Assembly (NCBI RefSeq): GCF_004804275.1 | Contig: NZ_STGI01000001.1 | Location: forward strand, 558,001 to 622,000 | DNA length: 64,000 nt | DNA from: Herbaspirillum sp. ST 5-3 | Lineage (GTDB): Bacteria; Pseudomonadota; Gammaproteobacteria; Burkholderiales; Burkholderiaceae_D | Direction: 5' to 3' | Part shown: one piece after another, positions 25,990 to 35,668 of the stretch | Layout of the letters: each line of letters opens with the position of its first letter | Position numbering within the stretch: the stretch's first letter is position 1 | Notes under the pieces: generated by a model | The model's database searches: none | What the model saw: the letters and a program-made list of their open reading frames with translations, nothing else | What the model was told of the DNA's origin: nothing | Program-made: the position numbers and the translations under genes

Positions 25990-27801
25990 ATGCAAATGTC
26001 GGGGAGGAGTAGGTTACTTGGGCTTGTGCTGGTCTTGATTGCCGGACTCAGCGGCTGCGGAGGAAGCGGGGAACCATCCTCCTCCAGCCAGACAGGGCCG
26101 TCGACGGGAACGAGCAAGCTTCTCGCCGAAACAGTCGTCGAAACCTGGACAAAATGCGCGGATGAAAATCAGCTGTGCTCATTCACGGGAACCACGCAAG
26201 TCCGCTACGGATTGAGCGGCACTTACGTCACACGCACCGCGACCACCTCCATCCAGTGTTCCAACAGCGTATTCGGCGATCCGTTGCCTGGTGCCGACAA
26301 GATCTGCGAGTACCTCACCACGACGGTCGTCACCGACCCGCCGCCACCGCCTCCTCCAACCGAGGTTACCTGGACCAAATGCGCCGACGAGAACGGCGTC
26401 TGTTCGTTCACGGGAACCAGGGAAGTGCGCTACGGCTTCAATGGCACGTACGCCACCCGCACGGCGACCAGCGCGATCGCCTGCAACAACAATGTGTTCG
26501 GCGACCCGTTGCCGGGCGCCGACAAGATTTGCGAATATGCGTCCACCACGACCGTGGAGCCACCTCCACCTCCACCGCCCCCGCCGCCACCTCCACCGAC
26601 AGGCGATACCTGGACCAAGTGCGCTGACGAGAACGGCATCTGCTCGTTCACCGGGACCCGCGAGGTACGCTATGGCTTGAATGGCACGTATGCCACTCGC
26701 ACGGCGACCGGCTCGATCGCTTGCAACAATAACGTGTTCGGCGACCCGCTGCCGGGTGCCGACAAGATCTGCGAATATTCGCCGACCACGATCGGGGAGC
26801 CGCCTCCGCCACCACCACCGCCACCGAGCGGCGACTGCAATGGCGTCATCGATCAATGTCTCGACTTCACGTCGCCGCTCGTCACGAAATACAAGGGTGG
26901 CAAGACGGCAGCCGCTTCCTACACTTTCGATGACGGCTATCCGTCCAGCTCCACGATCGCCTCGATCTTCGAGAGCCGTGGATTGCGCGCAACCTTCTAT
27001 GTGATCGTCAGCACGGCGGATATGGCAGGTTGGCCGTTCTGGAAAGGCCTCGCGGCAAAAGGACATGAGATCGGCAATCATTCGATGACACATACGGTCG
27101 ACATGTCCGACCCGCTGGTGACGGACGCCACCTTGAATACGGAGATCAATGGCGCGCAGACTGCGATCGAACAGCATATCGGCATCAAGCCGCTCAGTTT
27201 TGCATTCCCGTGGCATGCTTATACCAGCCACGCGCTGAGCATCGCCGAACAGAGCCATGTCGCGGTGCGCAAGGTGGTGATGGACGATCCCGCCTATCGC
27301 TTCGTATTCTTCGACCAGGATCACACCGCGACGCTGGCGCAGGCGCTCACGAATGCGAACAACACATTGAGCGAGGTCGTGTCCATGGGTGGATGGATGG
27401 TCGCCGGCGGACACGGCATCGACAACGATGGATGGAGCCCCATCACTTCGCAATTCCTGAACGACCACCTGACCTACGCGAGCCAGTATTCGTCCCAGTT
27501 GTGGATCGACACCTTGCTCAACGTGGCGCGCTATCGCCGCTGCCGCCCGCAGGTGACCCCTGTTGCGACAGTCTCCTCATCGAGCCAGGCGGTGGTAAGC
27601 CTGGAAGGCAATTTCGAGGCAGGAATCTGCACCGCACCGCTCACGGTCAGCGTGCCGGTCAAGCTGAACCTGACCAGCCAGATACAGGCGCGCACCGCCA
27701 CCGGAGCGACGGTTGCGACCACGCTATCCGGCGGAAAACTCATTTTTGATGTCGTGCCGGGGCAGCAGGTGATTCTCCAGCTCACGCAAGCGGCGAACTG
27801 A
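25990..27801 (+). CDS. Lipoprotein polysaccharide deacetylase with three N-terminal Cys repeats
   Basis: 603 residues. A lipobox LSGC puts the lipidated Cys at 23. Three copies of a 56-residue module follow (53-108, 128-183, 208-263), each starting WTKCADEN and ending GDPLPGADKICEY, with four Cys and joined by proline runs of 7, 13 and 9. Then comes a NodB-type domain with TFDDG (312-316, metal Asp), GNHSMTH (His364 and His368) and FAFPWHAY, and a beta-rich C-terminal tail. It should deacetylate a surface or environmental polysaccharide while the repeats bind sugar or cell wall (inference). SD GGAGAAG. Followed by its own terminator. Confidence 0.85.
   Translation: MQMSGRSRLLGLVLVLIAGLSGCGGSGEPSSSSQTGPSTGTSKLLAETVVETWTKCADENQLCSFTGTTQVRYGLSGTYVTRTATTSIQCSNSVFGDPLPGADKICEYLTTTVVTDPPPPPPPTEVTWTKCADENGVCSFTGTREVRYGFNGTYATRTATSAIACNNNVFGDPLPGADKICEYASTTTVEPPPPPPPPPPPPPTGDTWTKCADENGICSFTGTREVRYGLNGTYATRTATGSIACNNNVFGDPLPGADKICEYSPTTIGEPPPPPPPPPSGDCNGVIDQCLDFTSPLVTKYKGGKTAAASYTFDDGYPSSSTIASIFESRGLRATFYVIVSTADMAGWPFWKGLAAKGHEIGNHSMTHTVDMSDPLVTDATLNTEINGAQTAIEQHIGIKPLSFAFPWHAYTSHALSIAEQSHVAVRKVVMDDPAYRFVFFDQDHTATLAQALTNANNTLSEVVSMGGWMVAGGHGIDNDGWSPITSQFLNDHLTYASQYSSQLWIDTLLNVARYRRCRPQVTPVATVSSSSQAVVSLEGNFEAGICTAPLTVSVPVKLNLTSQIQARTATGATVATTLSGGKLIFDVVPGQQVILQLTQAAN
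26146..26778 (+). repeat. Three 168-bp coding repeats separated by proline-codon tracts
   Basis: Units at 26146-26313, 26371-26538 and 26611-26778 encode near-identical 56-residue modules. Units 2 and 3 are closest to each other (CADENG, REVRYG, ACNNNVFGDPLPGADKICEY), so the last duplication is recent. The linkers are CCN tracts that vary in length. Confidence 0.9.
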
Positions 27802-28310
27802 AGACCAAAGACTTCCTTGGCAAATTCACCTTTGCCAAGGAAGCAAGTAGGGGCATGCACTGAAGCATTCCTGACAATCCATCAAAGGTCCGCGCAAGTG
27901 GGCGTCGCTTCACATGTATCGCCATGCAGGCGTCAGGGGCATTGGCGATTGACCGTGTTTCTGCACAAGTTGGCCTTGCCCATCGATAAGCTAAAGTCCT
28001 ACAATCGATGAGCGGCTTGCGGGATGTGCGGCAGATGACTGTCGCCGTGCGTTGCAATCCGCATATGCATGCAAGAACAGCCATACCCGTTGATGAGCTT
28101 GCATGCCGCACATGAAATCCAAGTCGAGCGAAGCAATGCCGCATCGCCAGGCGCGAGCCAGCCGACTGCCGGCCTTCAAGGATCCAACAACTGATATCGC
28201 GCGAGCGATGCTTCCGAATACTGATCGACATCCTGCATTGATACGCCAGTAACGCCGCGCAAACCAGGCATGGCGGTCGGCGGACGACATGCGATCAGAC
28301 ACGAGAATTT
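27802..28310. other. 509-bp gap between deacetylase and P450 genes
   Basis: It holds the terminator at 27812-27843 and the P450 promoter. Short frames on both strands have no SD and no recognisable product. Confidence 0.5.
27812..27843 (+). terminator. Terminator of the deacetylase gene
   Basis: Perfect 13-bp stem CTTCCTTGGCAAA with its complement, loop TTCACC, 11 bp past the stop. There is no U-run. Confidence 0.7.
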
Positions 28311-29483
28311 ATGGACGAGAAACTGAAACACGATTGGGATCCACGGTCCGAGGCGGTACTCACGGATCAGATTGCGGCGTATGACGAAATGCGCCATCGC
28401 TGTCCGGCGGCGCACAGCGCCTACCTCAACTGGTCCTTGTTCCGGCACGAGGACGTGGTGCGTGCACTGCTGGATCATGAGACCTTCAGCAGCGCAGTAT
28501 CCAGTCATCCCGCCGTGCCGAACGGCATGGACCCGCCGCAGCACACCGGGTACAGGCGGATCATCGAACCTTATTTCAACGCAGAGCGGATGGCCACGTT
28601 CGAGCCGGTATGCCGCGCCGTCGCGGCCGCGCTGGTGGACAAATTGCCGGATGCGGGTGAAACCGAATTCATGGCTGCACTGGCCGAAGATTATTCCCTG
28701 CAGGTCCAGTCCGCCTTTCTCGGCTGGCCTTCCGACTTGCACGAGCCGTTGCGGCGCTGGGTGCGCAAGAACCACGAGGCGACCCTGGCCCGCGACAGAA
28801 CAGCGATGGAAGAAGTCGCCTATGAATTCGACGGCTACATCCGCGACTTGCTGGCGACGCGACGCGCGGCAGGCGTCGACGCACCGGACGATATAACGAC
28901 CAGCCTGATGCACGAACAGATAGCGGGCCGCCCTCTTGATGATGAAGAGATTGTCAGCATCCTGCGCAACTGGACGGTCGGCGAGCTGAGCACGATTTCC
29001 GCCAGCGTCGGCATTCTGGCGCATTATCTCGCGGCGCACCCCGAGCTTCAGCAGCAACTGCGGCAGCAGACATCGCTGCTCCCTGCCGCGATCGACGAAA
29101 TCCTGCGCATGCATGCGCCCCTGATTGCCAACCGCAGAATCACGGCCCGGCCGGTGGAAATTGCGGGACGCCAGTTCGCCGCCGGCGAACGCATCACGCT
29201 GATGTGGGCATCGGCCAACAGGGATGAAGAGGTCTTCGGCAATCCGGATGAATTCCGGCTCGATCGCGATCCGTCAAAGAACCTGCTGTATGGCGCCGGC
29301 ATTCATGTTTGCCCGGGCGCACCCCTGGCACGTCTGGAGTTGCGCATCATTGTCGAAGCGCTGCTTGCGCGTAACAGCCGCATCGCGCTGGTGCCGGGCA
29401 AGGAAGTGGTGAACGCGGTTTATCCCGCCAGCGGGTTTTCCACTTTGCCGCTGTGGTTTGAACGCATGGCCGAGCCGCGATGA
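28311..29483 (+). CDS. Cytochrome P450 with atypical I-helix
   Basis: Soluble bacterial class P450 of 390 residues. The haem loop is LLYGAGIHVCPGAPLARLEL, with the Cys ligand and the GxHxCxG core but Tyr in place of the usual Phe. The K-helix ExxR is EILR. MDPPQHTGYRRIIEPYF is the usual C-helix region. The I-helix reads WTVGELSTIS where AGxETT is expected, so the acid of the acid-alcohol pair is Leu and the Thr is Ser. This suggests altered oxygen activation. No ferredoxin or reductase gene is near. Substrate unknown. It ends 15 bp before the kinase gene and may be cotranscribed with it. Confidence 0.87.
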   Translation: MDEKLKHDWDPRSEAVLTDQIAAYDEMRHRCPAAHSAYLNWSLFRHEDVVRALLDHETFSSAVSSHPAVPNGMDPPQHTGYRRIIEPYFNAERMATFEPVCRAVAAALVDKLPDAGETEFMAALAEDYSLQVQSAFLGWPSDLHEPLRRWVRKNHEATLARDRTAMEEVAYEFDGYIRDLLATRRAAGVDAPDDITTSLMHEQIAGRPLDDEEIVSILRNWTVGELSTISASVGILAHYLAAHPELQQQLRQQTSLLPAAIDEILRMHAPLIANRRITARPVEIAGRQFAAGERITLMWASANRDEEVFGNPDEFRLDRDPSKNLLYGAGIHVCPGAPLARLELRIIVEALLARNSRIALVPGKEVVNAVYPASGFSTLPLWFERMAEPR

Positions 29484-29498
29484 AAGCATAGCCAGGCA

Positions 29499-32330
29499 AT
29501 GAAGCGTTTTGTTGACCGGCTATCGGTCCGGCGGTCGATGGTTCTGCTCATGGCGCTTGTTACGCTGCCCATGGTTGGACTGATTGTCTATTCCGTCCAG
29601 AAGAACCACGAACATGCAATCGTACAATCAAGTTACGTACTGAGCAGATTTACCGCCACCGAGGCAAGCGACTTCGAGCGAACGCTGAATGAATCGCGAG
29701 ATGTGCTCAAGAAGCTGGCGGGACGACCCGATATACGGGCACTTGACCCGCGACATTGCCCGTCCATACTCGGCGAAATCAAGCAGCTGTTCCCCCGCTA
29801 CGCCAATGTCGTGGTCGTCAATGCCGACGGCCGCATCGTGTGTTCCGTCACGCCCGCCAGCAATACGGCATCGGTCACCGATCAGATGTGGTTTGCAGAG
29901 GCAAAGCGGACCAACGCATTTACCATCAGCCCGCCACATTTCGGCCCCGTCACCCGCAAATGGGTTATCAGCTTGAACGAGCCTGTGCGTGACAGCAATG
30001 GGCGGTTCGCCGGCCTGGTCGGCTACAGCATCGATCTTGACTATCGCCCTCTATTGCACAGTGCCGGCCCACTGCCGAACGGCCTTGCCCTCACCGTGGT
30101 CGACCGACACGGGACTGTTGTCATCCAAAGTGAAAACGGAACAGAAACGCCTGGCAAGACATTTTCCGACGCACTGGCTTTGAAAATCGGCGGCGACGCG
30201 CGTCCGGTGGTTGGTGTCCTGGGAAATGGCCCGAATGAAAGGCTGGTTGCTGTCAGCCCGCTTGGCGACACGGGACTCCGCATCTATGGCATACGGCCCA
30301 AGGAATACATCGCACAGGAAAACCGTCGGGCCGCTTTTCGGCAGTTGACTATCGTGGCCGCCCTGGCCGGACTCAGCATCATGCTGGCCGCGTTCATGGG
30401 GCGCCGCTTTTCACTTCAGCTCGAGAAGATGGCACGCGCGGTCAGTCGCATCGCCGGAGGCGATTTGAGCAGCCGGATTGTGGTGGCCGGGCCATCGGAA
30501 CTGGCCGATCTTGCACGCGACTTCAATCACATGCTGGATGTGCGACTCCAGGCCGAGGCAAGGTATCAGAGCCTGTTCGAGGCGTCCTCGGACGGAGTCG
30601 TGGTCGCGGATTCGAGCTCGCGAATCATTCTCGCCAATTCGAGAGCGCATCAGATCTTCGGGTACGCACGAGGCGATCTGGTGCAACAGGATTTTGGCAT
30701 GCTGATTCCCGAGTTCAGTCGCGCCAATCCTGCTCAGCCTGCCGAGAGCGCCTTCTCCCTGCCTTCGAACGGCTGCGTGGTGGAGTGCTATCAAGGCCGT
30801 CGCAAGAATGGCGAACTGTTCAAGTGTGAAGTCAACCTCACTTTTCCAGAAAGCCTGGAAGGCACTATTTTTTCCGCGGTAATTCGCGACCTGAGCGAGA
30901 TTGAGCGCACGTCGCGGCGCTATCTGACCGCGATCGATACGACCATCGATGGTTATGCGGTACTTGGTGCCGACAGCCGGTTCCTGGAGTCCAACTCCGC
31001 CCTGGCCACGCTGACCGGCTATTCGATCGATGAACTCCATCGCATGACGATTTCCGATGTGGATGCGTTATGCGCGAGTGACCCGACCGGCACAATTCAG
31101 CGAAGGCTGACGCAACACGGCAATGGCCGCTTTGAAACCGTCTGGCGCGTCAAGTCCGGCGAGCTGATCAATGTCGAGCTGAGTTACAGTCACCATGAAG
31201 AAGACGGCGAAGTCTTCTGTTTTATTCGCGATATCAGCGCAAGAAAAAAAGCGGACCTGGAACTGTCGATGTCGACCGCCCGGATCAGGAATCTGGAGCG
31301 CGCAATCAATGAGCATGCGATCGTTGTGATGGTCGATGACGCGGAAAACATCACTTTCGTCAATGACAAATATTGCGCCATCTCGCAATACTCGCGCGAT
31401 GAGTTATTGGGCAAGAACTACCTTGATTTCAATCACGCGCTCTGCAGCGCGGATTTTCAAGAGGGTCCGAAGCGAGCCATGTCGAGCCGGCGCATCTGGA
31501 CCGGGGAAATAAAGAATCAAACCAGGGATGGCGCCTTCTATTGGGCCAACAGCACCGTATTTCCCTTCAAGGACGGGAATGGCAAGCACACCGGATATTT
31601 CATTATCCAGAGCGACATCACTCGCCAGAAGCAGGTCGAAGAAGATCTGCTGCAATCGACTGAACAATTGCGGCATTTGCTGGCGCGTCATCGCGAGGTC
31701 AAGGAAGAGGAGCGCAAACGGATTGCACGCAAGATCCACGATAATCTCGGCGGCCTGTTGCACGGCATCCGATCGCATTTGTCGGTGGCGTTAAAACACG
31801 ATGCCGTTCGGCCTCTGTCCCATGACCAACTGCTCGTCGAAGCGATGGAAATGGCCGATCAGGCAATGGAGTCCGTGCGCAGCATCATCGTCGCGCTGCG
31901 GCCAAGCGTGCTGGACCAGTTGGGTGTGTGGGCGGCCATCGAGTCGTATGCGAGCCAGATCGAGGAACGCTCGCATCTGCGCTGCCAGGTGATGATCGAT
32001 CCTTTCCTGGAAGAGGGTTCCTTGAGCGACGCAAGCCGTATCGCGGCGTTCCGCATCGTTCAGGAACTGATGATCAACGTCATCCGGCATGCCGATGCTT
32101 TCACCATCGACGTGGAAGCAACGCGCATGAAGGACCACGTGAGAATCGTCGTTTCGGATGATGGCAAGGGCATCGACCCGGCACAGATTTTTGGCGAACA
32201 ATCCTGGGGGATCATGGGCATGTACGAACGCGCTCGCTATTGCGGCGGCGAGCTGAGGATTACGAGAAGGTCCAATCGCGGAACGACCGCAGTACTCAGA
32301 CTTCCGCTGGAGACATCGCATGTCCAATAA
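29499..32330 (+). CDS. Membrane sensor histidine kinase: Cache, HAMP, three PAS, NarL-type kinase
   Basis: 943 residues. TM1 is about 15-32, a periplasmic double Cache domain runs to about 275 and TM2 is about 285-303. Then HAMP (about 305-357), three PAS domains (about 360-480, 482-605 and 612-735) and a HisKA_3 dimerisation helix ERKRIARKIHDNLGGLLHG with phospho-acceptor His747. The HATPase core ends in SDDGKGIDP and WGIMGMYERARYCGG. HPK7-type kinases work with NarL/FixJ regulators, and one overlaps its 3' end by 11 bp. Multiple PAS domains suggest redox, light or small-ligand input besides the Cache ligand. Confidence 0.92.
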   Translation: MKRFVDRLSVRRSMVLLMALVTLPMVGLIVYSVQKNHEHAIVQSSYVLSRFTATEASDFERTLNESRDVLKKLAGRPDIRALDPRHCPSILGEIKQLFPRYANVVVVNADGRIVCSVTPASNTASVTDQMWFAEAKRTNAFTISPPHFGPVTRKWVISLNEPVRDSNGRFAGLVGYSIDLDYRPLLHSAGPLPNGLALTVVDRHGTVVIQSENGTETPGKTFSDALALKIGGDARPVVGVLGNGPNERLVAVSPLGDTGLRIYGIRPKEYIAQENRRAAFRQLTIVAALAGLSIMLAAFMGRRFSLQLEKMARAVSRIAGGDLSSRIVVAGPSELADLARDFNHMLDVRLQAEARYQSLFEASSDGVVVADSSSRIILANSRAHQIFGYARGDLVQQDFGMLIPEFSRANPAQPAESAFSLPSNGCVVECYQGRRKNGELFKCEVNLTFPESLEGTIFSAVIRDLSEIERTSRRYLTAIDTTIDGYAVLGADSRFLESNSALATLTGYSIDELHRMTISDVDALCASDPTGTIQRRLTQHGNGRFETVWRVKSGELINVELSYSHHEEDGEVFCFIRDISARKKADLELSMSTARIRNLERAINEHAIVVMVDDAENITFVNDKYCAISQYSRDELLGKNYLDFNHALCSADFQEGPKRAMSSRRIWTGEIKNQTRDGAFYWANSTVFPFKDGNGKHTGYFIIQSDITRQKQVEEDLLQSTEQLRHLLARHREVKEEERKRIARKIHDNLGGLLHGIRSHLSVALKHDAVRPLSHDQLLVEAMEMADQAMESVRSIIVALRPSVLDQLGVWAAIESYASQIEERSHLRCQVMIDPFLEEGSLSDASRIAAFRIVQELMINVIRHADAFTIDVEATRMKDHVRIVVSDDGKGIDPAQIFGEQSWGIMGMYERARYCGGELRITRRSNRGTTAVLRLPLETSHVQ

Positions 32331-32961
32331 TCCGATCAAGGTCTTGCTGGTCGATGACCATGCCATGGTCCGCAAGGGCCTGAAACTGATTCTGGATGCG
32401 ACCGGCGACATTCGTGTGGCAGCAAAGGCCGAATCGACGCCGGATGCCCTGGTCAAGTTGACTGAGCAAGCCTTCGATGTCGCACTGGTTGACATCGCAC
32501 TGCCGGGAAAGAATGGCCTGGAGCTGCTTCGCCTGATCCGGGAGTCCTACCCGAAACTGGCTGTCCTGATATTGAGCATGTACGACGAAGAAGTGTATGC
32601 CGTGCGCGCACTCAAGCTGGGAGCGGCGGGTTATCTGACCAAGAACAGCCGGGATGCGGACCTGATCGATGCGATTCGCAAGGCTGCCTCCGGCGGAAAA
32701 TATGTCAGCGCCAAACTCGCGGAGAAGCTCGCCTGCCTGGTCGGAGGCGACGGCAGTCTGCCTCACGATGCCTTGTCCGACCGGGAGCTCGAGGTCTTGA
32801 AGCTGATCGCAGCAGGCCAAAGTCTCGTCAATATCGCGGCCTCACTGCATCTCAGTCCCAACACGGTAACAACCTATCGTGCGCGCATCATGGTCAAGCT
32901 GCACGCCAAGTCGAACAGCGATCTCACACGCTACGCGATCGAGCACGGCCTGAGGTTATAG
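32320..32961 (+). CDS. NarL/FixJ-family response regulator
   Basis: 213 residues. The receiver domain has acidic pocket VDDH (Asp12, Asp13), phospho-acceptor Asp58 in VALVDIALPG and Lys in GYLTKNS. The C-terminal LuxR-type HTH is LSDRELEVLKLIAAGQSLVNIAASLHLSPNTVTTYRARIM (two adjoining parts). It starts inside the kinase gene, so the pair is translationally coupled. Target genes are unknown; the CheW-MCP block just downstream is a candidate. Confidence 0.93.
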   Translation: MSNNPIKVLLVDDHAMVRKGLKLILDATGDIRVAAKAESTPDALVKLTEQAFDVALVDIALPGKNGLELLRLIRESYPKLAVLILSMYDEEVYAVRALKLGAAGYLTKNSRDADLIDAIRKAASGGKYVSAKLAEKLACLVGGDGSLPHDALSDRELEVLKLIAAGQSLVNIAASLHLSPNTVTTYRARIMVKLHAKSNSDLTRYAIEHGLRL

Positions 32962-32973
32962 ACCTGCGCCCCC

Positions 32974-32992
32974 GCCAGCCAGCTCGGCTGGC
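32974..32992 (+). terminator. Hairpin after the response regulator
   Basis: GCCAGCC / GGCTGGC stem with a 5-base loop, followed by the U-rich stretch TTCTCCTT, 12 bp past the stop. Confidence 0.55.
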
Positions 32993-33206
32993 TTCTCCTT
33001 GAGGTGCTTTCTTCAGCGCCGTGCAACCTCTTCTGCAAACACTTTTGCCATCGAATTGTCGTGTAGGGCTTCCACTACACACTTTTGTCTGCGTAAACCC
33101 GACACCATTTCGATAGTTGCGTGATAGCAAGTTTGCCAGAAAACCTCTATGTTATGCGTCCACGGCTGAAGCACGAGACTGTTGTTTCAGGCAATGAAAG
33201 GTGACG

Positions 33207-33725
33207 ATGCAAGCAAACAATTCCCTTCCGCATGCAAGCGTCCATTCCGGGCCGGTCGATGCTGCAACGCCATCGGGACTGGAATTCCTGTCCTTTACCT
33301 TGGGCAGCGAAGAATACGGCGTCGACATCCAGAAGGTGCAGGAGCTGCGCGGTTACGACGCTGTCACGCACATTGCCAACGCCCCCGCATTTCTGAAGGG
33401 GGTGATCAATTTGCGCGGCGTGATCGTGCCGATCGTGGACCTGCGCATCAAGTTCACCCTCGGTGCGCCTGCATACGATCAATTCACCGTCGTCATCATC
33501 CTCAATATCGGTCGACGTGTAATGGGGCTGGTGGTCGACAGTGTATCGGATGTGATCGCCCTCAGCCCCGAGCAGGTGAAGCCGGTGCCGGAAATGGGCT
33601 CCGCGCTGGATACCGATTATCTGATTGGACTGGGCACGCTCGACGGGCGCATGCTGATCCTGATCGATATTGAGCGGCTGATGTCCGACAAGGAAATTGG
33701 CTTGATTGAAGAGTTGGCGGAATGA
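33207..33725 (+). CDS. cheW: CheW chemotaxis coupling protein
   Basis: 172-residue scaffold linking chemoreceptors to CheA. Family marks: [24 protein letters not shown] (two adjoining parts), [22 protein letters not shown] and [17 protein letters not shown]. The ATG at 33207 with AAAGG at a good distance is preferred; a GTG two codons upstream is possible. It lies 102 bp before a chemoreceptor gene. No cheA, cheY or cheR is in the window, so this pair would feed a distant array. Confidence 0.93.
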   Translation: MQANNSLPHASVHSGPVDAATPSGLEFLSFTLGSEEYGVDIQKVQELRGYDAVTHIANAPAFLKGVINLRGVIVPIVDLRIKFTLGAPAYDQFTVVIILNIGRRVMGLVVDSVSDVIALSPEQVKPVPEMGSALDTDYLIGLGTLDGRMLILIDIERLMSDKEIGLIEELAE

Positions 33726-33827
33726 ACTCCACCCCGGCGCACGGTCCCTGACACCGCTCCTGCATGTGAAGTGGGAGTGAAAGCTTGCATCGGCAGGCAA
33801 TTGAATATTGACAGAAGGTGTCTGAAA

Positions 33828-35513
33828 ATGTTTTTCGCGAATTTGAAGGTAGGTACCCGGCTCGGCATCGGGTTTGCGATACTGATTCTGCTGCTGGTCG
33901 GCGCTACTGCACTCGGCGTTTCACGCCTGAGCGCGCTCGACGACAGCACCAATCTGATTGCACGCAACTATTACCCAAGAGTCGCCATCGCCAACAAGGT
34001 TCTGGAAGACGTCAATACGCAGGCAAGCATCCTGCGCAATTTGCTGCTCCTTGAAAATCCCGAACAGATCAAGGCGGCATTGGCCACCAGCGAAGCGCTT
34101 CGAAAAGATATCGCCGGCAATGTCGCGCAGCTCGAAAAGCTGCTGGCAACCAAGAAAGGCCGCGAGATATTGCAGGCCTTGCTGGCAGAGCGCAATAGAT
34201 ATCTCGCCGCGCAAAACGAATACCTCAAGTTGTTCGCGGAAGGCAAGAAAGCGGAAGCCACCACTCAGTTGTTCGGCGTCCTTTCTCCCGCGCAGGATGC
34301 CTACTTTAGCCAAGTAAAGGGCCTGGTCGTGCTGGGCGGGAAATTGATGGAAAAAGGCAGCGCGGATGCCGACACGCAGTATCACGAAGGCGCCACCATC
34401 ATGCTGAGCCTGGCGGGCATGGCGATCCTGCTGGCAAGCTGGTTTTCTTGGTGGGTGACGCGCAGCATCACGCGGCCGCTGAACAAGGCCGTCGAGGTCG
34501 CGCAGACCGTGGCTTCCGGAGACTTGAGCAGCGAGATCGAGGTCAGGTCGAACGACGAGACGGGACGACTGATGCAAGCCTTGAAGAACATGAACACCAG
34601 CCTGGCCAAGGTCGTCGGCGAAGTGCGAAACGGCACCCACACCATCGCCACCGCATCCGGCCAGATTGCCGCCGGCAACCAGGATCTGTCGTCGCGCACC
34701 GAGGAACAGGCCAGCTCGCTGGAAGAAACCGCGTCCTCGATGGAGGAGCTTACCTCGACCGTGAAGCAGAATGCCGATAACGCGCGCCAGGCCAACCAGC
34801 TTGCGATCTCCGCCTCCGAAGTGGCCCGCAAGGGCGGTTCGGTTGTCTCGCAGGTGGTCGACACCATGGGTTCGATCAACGCTTCCTCGCGCAAGATCGT
34901 CGACATCATCGGCGTCATCGACGGCATCGCCTTCCAGACCAACATCCTGGCATTGAACGCGGCGGTGGAAGCCGCACGTGCCGGCGAACAGGGGCGCGGC
35001 TTTGCCGTGGTCGCTGCCGAAGTGCGCAATCTGGCACAGCGCTCCGCTGCCGCCGCCAAGGAGATCAAGGCATTGATCGGCGATTCTGTCGAAAATGTCG
35101 ATGCCGGCGCAAAGCTGGTGGATCAGGCCGGCGCTACCATGCGCGAGATCGTCGACAGCATTCAACGGGTGACCGACATCATGGGCGAAATCATGGCAGC
35201 CAGCGCGGAGCAAACCGCCGGCATCGATCAGATCAATCAGGCGATCACGCAAATGGATCAGGTCACCCAGCAGAACGCGGCGCTCGTCGAAGAAGCGGCA
35301 GCAGCCTCGGTTGCCATGCAGGACCAGGCCGACAAGCTGGCGCAGGTAGTGAGCGTGTTCAAAGTCAACGGCATGCAAGATGCTGCGGCGGCGCCCTCCT
35401 TGGCGGGCAGGCCGTCCCTTGCTCCGATCGGTCATGACGCGAGAAAGGCTTCGGGCACGAAACATCTGATGGCTCCGCGTGGCCAGGTCGGCGAAGAATG
35501 GGAACAGTTTTAG
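33828..35513 (+). CDS. Methyl-accepting chemotaxis protein (4HB type), copy 2
   Basis: 561 residues. TM1 is about 11-31, then a four-helix ligand domain, TM2 about 190-208 (MLSLAGMAILLASWFSWWV), HAMP, and a signalling hairpin with [20 protein letters not shown] at the tip. The C-terminus EEWEQF is an xWxxF tether. The ligand domain carries DDSTNLIARNYYPRVAIANKV, shared in outline with copy 3 (VKDRYPKTVIANTI), so these two are closer to each other than to copy 1. It sits directly after cheW. Confidence 0.93.
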   Translation: MFFANLKVGTRLGIGFAILILLLVGATALGVSRLSALDDSTNLIARNYYPRVAIANKVLEDVNTQASILRNLLLLENPEQIKAALATSEALRKDIAGNVAQLEKLLATKKGREILQALLAERNRYLAAQNEYLKLFAEGKKAEATTQLFGVLSPAQDAYFSQVKGLVVLGGKLMEKGSADADTQYHEGATIMLSLAGMAILLASWFSWWVTRSITRPLNKAVEVAQTVASGDLSSEIEVRSNDETGRLMQALKNMNTSLAKVVGEVRNGTHTIATASGQIAAGNQDLSSRTEEQASSLEETASSMEELTSTVKQNADNARQANQLAISASEVARKGGSVVSQVVDTMGSINASSRKIVDIIGVIDGIAFQTNILALNAAVEAARAGEQGRGFAVVAAEVRNLAQRSAAAAKEIKALIGDSVENVDAGAKLVDQAGATMREIVDSIQRVTDIMGEIMAASAEQTAGIDQINQAITQMDQVTQQNAALVEEAAAASVAMQDQADKLAQVVSVFKVNGMQDAAAAPSLAGRPSLAPIGHDARKASGTKHLMAPRGQVGEEWEQF

Positions 35514-35668
35514 CTCATCCTTGAGCGCAACGCTCTGCGAATGCAGGGTGCTTGTCGACTGGCCTGCTCGCGGCACTGACAGGCGCAGTCGTCCGGCCAT
35601 ACCGCCTGCAAGCATTTGAGATGCAGCTGCCGTCAACCGATAATATGAGCGCCGCCGAAGGAGGCCGC

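Noticed and set aside
27817-28302. Short frames on both strands in the deacetylase-P450 gap
   Set aside because: No ribosome binding sites or recognisable products; one runs through the terminator hairpin.
33094-33117. Possible flagellar sigma-28 promoter before cheW
   Set aside because: TAAA and CGATAG elements are present, but the spacing is several bases shorter than the TAAA-N15-GCCGATAA consensus.
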